Origin: Candidatus Methanomethylophilaceae archaeon
Lineage (GTDB): Archaea > Thermoplasmatota > Thermoplasmata > Methanomassiliicoccales > Methanomethylophilaceae
DNA length: 9,023 nucleotides
Direction of reading: 5' to 3'
NCBI GenBank assembly: GCA_017616575.1
Contig: JAFZXW010000119.1
Span: 1-9,023, forward strand
Within the stretch, counting starts at the first letter, position 1. Each line of letters opens with the position of its first letter. The notes beneath the pieces are model-generated. The model worked only from the letters and a program-made list of their open reading frames with translations. It did no database searches and was not told where the DNA came from. The position numbers and the translations under genes are program-made. This document shows positions 6,169-9,023 of this stretch, piece by piece.

Positions 6169-7272
6169 GTGCACGTATTCGACTACAGTTTTCTAAAAAC
6201 TATGAAAGTCGACCCTGATATCCTGAACAGGGCATTGAACATAGAGAACATCAACGGCCGTACCCAGACCGGTTTGAAAGATGTCTCGTCGGTATCAGAG
6301 GCTTTGGTGAACAATGCCATCCTCATGTCCGTAAGGGATTCGAATGCGATCGAGGGCATAGGCACAACCGCGGACAGGGTGGCCGGCCTTGTCAATGGCT
6401 CCATCATGCCAAGAGGGCATGACGAGAACGAGATGGTGGGATACAGCGAAGCGCTCAGGTACATACATCGTAACTATTCGGAGATAACTTTGAGCAAGCA
6501 ATTCGTATTGGACCTCTACGCCATGCTGATGTCCAGGTCAGAGAGGAACGAACCAGGTTTCAAGACCCGGGACAATGTCATCGTGGACAGGGGTCCGGAC
6601 GGGAATGTATCTAAGGTTTATCCCACCGTACCGGCGAAGGATGCCGAATACTGTATGGATCAGTTGATATGTTCGTACTGGGAAGCCAGGAACGACATGG
6701 ACATAAGCAGCCTCCTTCTGATTCCATGCTTCATCATGGATTTCCTGCGCATCCACCCTTTCTCAGACGACAACGGGAGGATGTCAAGGCTCCTCACCAC
6801 TCTTCTGCTGTACCAGGAAGGGTATGACGTCTGCAGATACATCTCCATGGAATCGAAGATCAATCACAGCAAAATGGATTATTACAAGGCATTGGAGGAA
6901 TCCCAGATAGGGTGGTTCGACAATGAATGCGATTACAGTCCGTTCATTCATTATTTCCTCGGAGAGCTGTTCCTATGCTACAGGGATCTCAACAGGATGT
7001 TAGGCGAGGAACTGGGAAGGAAGAGGAAGGCAGGCGGCATAGAGGTCTTCCTCAGATTGGTTTCTGTGCCTGTATCCAAGTCGGATCTGATGGCCATGTA
7101 CCCGGATATCTCGAAGATAACCGTCGAGCGCACCTTGAAGAGAATGTGCGATTCGGGGTTCATAGAGAAGATCGGTTCCGGCAAATCTACGCGTTACGTC
7201 TCTAGATCTAAACGAATCCGGGCCCGGGCATCAGGCGGCGCAGTCATGCGAAGCGCGAAGGCCATGTGCTGA
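6169..7272 (+). CDS. Fic-family AMP-transferase (class II) with C-terminal winged helix
   Basis: 367 residues starting at GTG. Fic enzymes transfer AMP (or another phosphate-containing group) from a nucleotide to a protein hydroxyl. The catalytic motif is HPFSDDNGRMSR (196-207), with His196 as base and Arg204 for phosphate binding. Asp201 replaces the usual glycine of HPFx(D/E)GNGR. An N-terminal inhibitory helix SNAIEG (58-63) with Glu62 marks a self-inhibited class II protein. A winged-helix-like region (about 288-345, with ISKITVERTLKRM) may bind DNA or a partner. The early FDYSFL segment is common at the N-terminus of this family, so I keep the GTG rather than the ATG at 6202. No antitoxin-like small gene adjoins it. 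The gene is visibly less GC-rich than the operon, and relatives are common in gut bacteria, so transfer is likely (inference). The target is unknown. Confidence 0.93.
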   Translation: MHVFDYSFLKTMKVDPDILNRALNIENINGRTQTGLKDVSSVSEALVNNAILMSVRDSNAIEGIGTTADRVAGLVNGSIMPRGHDENEMVGYSEALRYIHRNYSEITLSKQFVLDLYAMLMSRSERNEPGFKTRDNVIVDRGPDGNVSKVYPTVPAKDAEYCMDQLICSYWEARNDMDISSLLLIPCFIMDFLRIHPFSDDNGRMSRLLTTLLLYQEGYDVCRYISMESKINHSKMDYYKALEESQIGWFDNECDYSPFIHYFLGELFLCYRDLNRMLGEELGRKRKAGGIEVFLRLVSVPVSKSDLMAMYPDISKITVERTLKRMCDSGFIEKIGSGKSTRYVSRSKRIRARASGGAVMRSAKAMC

Positions 7273-7531
7273 GAGGCATGATAGGAAGGGGTTTGAGGAA
7301 GGCGTTTTGTCGTCTGCATCCTTGCGTACAGACGGCATTGGTGTTTCAGTACACACGGTAGTACAAGGACCTCTCGTGCCAATGCCTCATTTCCATCATC
7401 GACTTCTTCCCACCACATCCAGCATCTGTGTAAGTGAGACTGCAAGGGAGTCGAAACCATACCGGCGGGAGAATCGTTTCTGAACGCCTCCATTCAAGCA
7501 CCATGGTGATAACAACGCCGGCCAACGAATA
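7273..7531. other. Intergenic region with inverted repeats, no convincing gene
   Basis: This lies between the convergent Fic and ATPase genes. It contains a hairpin CGTCTG/CAGACG (7311-7316 with 7329-7334), a longer-range perfect 8-bp repeat GGCATTGG/CCAATGCC (7334-7341 with 7379-7386) enclosing GTAC/GTAC (7349-7352, 7361-7364), and a 10-bp palindrome CACCATGGTG (7499-7508). A 99-codon minus-strand frame at 7194-7493 resembles no family I know and overlaps the Fic gene. Confidence 0.5.
7311..7386. repeat. Nested inverted repeats, possible structured RNA or bidirectional terminator
   Basis: Two adjacent stems share the G at 7334: a 6-bp stem with a 12-base loop, then an 8-bp stem that wobble pairs could extend, with an inner GTAC hairpin. 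There is no downstream T-run typical of an archaeal terminator. It lies 39 bases after the Fic stop. Confidence 0.35.
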
Positions 7532-8866
7532 TCACAGGCATATCGCCATGTAAAGAGGCAGGAACAGGACGTTTCCTTCTTTCCGCAAATCCTTGGAATA
7601 TAAGATGTACGGCTGCCCCAAGGTCTTCGAATGAACAGCCATCAGATGATCGAGCGAGGAATGCCTTGAATAGACTCCAGATTTCACCTCTATCGGCGAG
7701 ATCTTCTTCCCGCTCCTTATCAGAAAATCCACCTCGTACCGGTTCTTGCCTCCATCCTTGTAAAACGAATGGAAGAACAGCCTGTGGCCGTTGGCTCTCA
7801 GAATCTGAGCCACGATGTTCTCCATGAACATCCCTTCGTTCACATGGAGCTTGTCATTGAGTATGGAGTCGTAGATTTCAGGCTCCATGGACTGGTCCTC
7901 ATCGATAGCCAGGCTTATCAGAAGGCCTGTGTCACCCATGTACACCTTGACCGATGACAAATCCGTGTTAAGATTGAGGCCTACGCCGGGCACTGTGGAA
8001 TTGTAGCAGGTGTTCGCTATCATGGAGTCCTCCAGCCAATAGATGGGCTCATCGTAGTTGGCCATCCTGCCGTTCCTCTCCATGTCCGCGACCTTGACCC
8101 TCTTGTCGTGCTTGGACAGCTCCGAAGATATCGATTCGAAGAGCTTCGCGGTCCGCAACCTGTTCTTCTTGGACTTCTTGGAAATATCCTCGCGATAGAG
8201 GTCCAATATCAGCCTCTTGACCGCCTCCGCCTTCTCGAAATCGGACGTAGCGGCATATTCCTTCACCGCCCCGGGCATGCCTCCGACCAGCATGTACCTC
8301 CTGAACTGGTCCATGATGGACTTATGCAAGCCGTCGCCGAGGGGCATCCGCTTCTCGAAATGATCTCCCGTATCGTAGGCACGGTGGTCTCGTCTCCCAA
8401 TGCCCAGCAGAACTCCTCGAAGTCCATCGGAAACATCTCTATGGACCTCTCCTCTGACGGGATGATGATGTCCTTCACGTTCTCATGGATGGAGATCAGC
8501 GACCCGGTTTCGATGAAATCGTATTCTCCGTCGGCGACGAGGAACTTGATCGCCTCCCTTGCGCGAGGGAACCTCTGAACCTCGTCGAAAATGATCAACG
8601 ACCTGCGCTTGTAGAGCTTGACGCGCATGGCGGCGGACAGCTTCTGCAACAAGAACGGGATGTCCGTGAGGTCGTCGAACATCTCCTTGATCGGCTTGCC
8701 GACCCTTCCGAAATCGATCAGCATGTACGAGTCGTATTCATTCCTTCCGAACTCCTCCACGATGAAGCTCTTGCCGACGCGTCTCGCGCCTTCTATCAGA
8801 AGGGCGGTCTTCCCCCCCCCCCTCGGCCTTCCATTCGAGCATCGCAGAATATATCTTCCTCTTCAT
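7532..8866 (-). pseudogene. AAA (AAA_14) ATPase with DUF4143 domain, two frameshifts
   Basis: The gene can be rebuilt from three frames. Frame 1 begins at the ATG at 8866 (MKRKIYSAMLEWKAE). A run of 11 G (8812-8822 as C on the plus strand) shifts it; 10 G would restore the frame. Frame 2 carries Walker A GARRVGKS (about 8790-8767) and Walker B SLIIFDEVQ (near 8607-8581), then ETGSLISI. A second shift near 8360-8368 breaks it: the expected HFEKRMPLGDG continues in frame 3, which encodes the DUF4143 part to the TGA at 7532. That part has a nuclease-like EVDFLIRSGK...PIEVKSG pattern. The rebuilt product would be about 445 residues, the normal length. DUF4143 ATPases are common, poorly understood accessory genes. 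The shifts may be real decay or indel errors in the assembly, and the G run could also be phase-variable. Confidence 0.85.
8812..8822 (-). repeat. Poly-G tract (11 G) inside the ATPase gene
   Basis: Eleven consecutive G on the coding strand, just before Walker A. The count puts the start codon out of frame with the rest of the gene by one base. Long single-base runs slip easily in replication and in sequencing. Confidence 0.9.
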
Positions 8867-8900
8867 GGCCACGCTCAGGAATCTGCATGTTCCTTAAATT
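8867..8900 (-). promoter_or_regulatory. TATA-like box for the DUF4143 ATPase gene
   Basis: On the minus strand AATTTAAGGA (8900-8891) lies 24 bases before the ATG at 8866. This is nearly the same spacing as at the NifH and Fic starts and again suggests a leaderless transcript. Confidence 0.35.
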
Positions 8901-8964
8901 GTCTTACGCCGGAATTATACGCTGTCCTTAGAATCTTTAACCTGGAAAACTACACTCCCCTTAC

Positions 8965-9023
8965 ATTCTGCCGCCCTAGGCGTGGCAGCCGATCCCGTCG
9001 GTCGCGGAAAGCCCGGACGCTCC
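8965..9023 (+). ncRNA. Possible 5' part of RNase P RNA (cut by window edge)
   Basis: A weak TATA-like CTTTAA (8934-8939) lies about 26 bases upstream of the likely RNA start. Within the sequence there is an inverted repeat CTGCC/GGCAG (8968-8972 with 8984-8988), then a short hairpin CCGA-TCCCG-TCGG (8989-9001). Next comes GCGGAAAGCCCGGACGCTCC, which resembles the conserved CR-I element GAGGAAAGTCC of RNase P RNA. The order (stem, short P3-like hairpin, CR-I) fits an archaeal RNase P RNA. Against this, the normally invariant U of GAAAGUCC is C here, and the rest of the molecule is outside the window. Confidence 0.3.

Noticed and set aside
6081..6205. Direct repeat AAAAACTATGA at 6081-6091 and 6195-6205
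   Set aside because: Only 11 bases, in AT-rich DNA, one copy inside the Fic coding region, with no matching flanks of a mobile element.
7194..7493. 99-codon minus-strand frame as a possible transposase remnant
   Set aside because: Overlaps the 3' end of the Fic gene, and no transposase motif or terminal repeats could be seen.

Overview
The window looks like part of the chromosome of a methanogen-type archaeon, most probably a Thermoplasmatota lineage such as the Methanomassiliicoccales. The reasons are archaeal TATA boxes at fixed distances before genes, several starts without a Shine-Dalgarno sequence (leaderless pattern), heavy use of AGG for arginine, and a nitrogenase-like gene set next to gut-type accessory genes (Fic, AAA/DUF4143). 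The taxonomic call is inference.

Positions 1-5893, minus strand: one tightly packed operon read right to left. It starts with a membrane-anchored substrate-binding protein (5893-4520). An SAM methyltransferase (4511-3687) and a FecCD-type permease (3690-2614, ATGA overlap) follow. The last member is one reading frame opening at 2626 that stays open to the left edge (at least 875 codons). It encodes an ABC ATPase, a NifH-like iron protein and a NifD-like domain in series, and the NifD-like part is cut by the window edge. All NifH Fe-S and nucleotide-binding residues and all three NifD-type cysteines are present. I read the operon as an importer for a metal chelate, corrinoid or tetrapyrrole-like compound, coupled to methylation and to low-potential reduction by a two-component nitrogenase-like enzyme. 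The substrate is unknown.

The ATPase/NifH junction is ambiguous. The frame has no stop, but the 55 codons between the domains look like former intergenic DNA, and they contain a TATA box placed for a leaderless transcript starting at the NifH methionine. Either one large fusion protein is made, or an ATPase that lost its stop codon lies upstream of a separately started NifH-NifD fusion.

Positions 5894-6168: divergent intergenic region with promoters for the operon (minus) and the Fic gene (plus), plus two copies of a 13-bp dyad that could be operators. Positions 6169-7272: a Fic-family AMP-transferase. Positions 7273-7531: no convincing gene, but inverted repeats. Positions 7532-8866, minus: an AAA/DUF4143 ATPase broken by two frameshifts, one in an 11-base G run. 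Positions 8935-9023: probable start of a plus-strand structured RNA resembling the 5' part of RNase P RNA.
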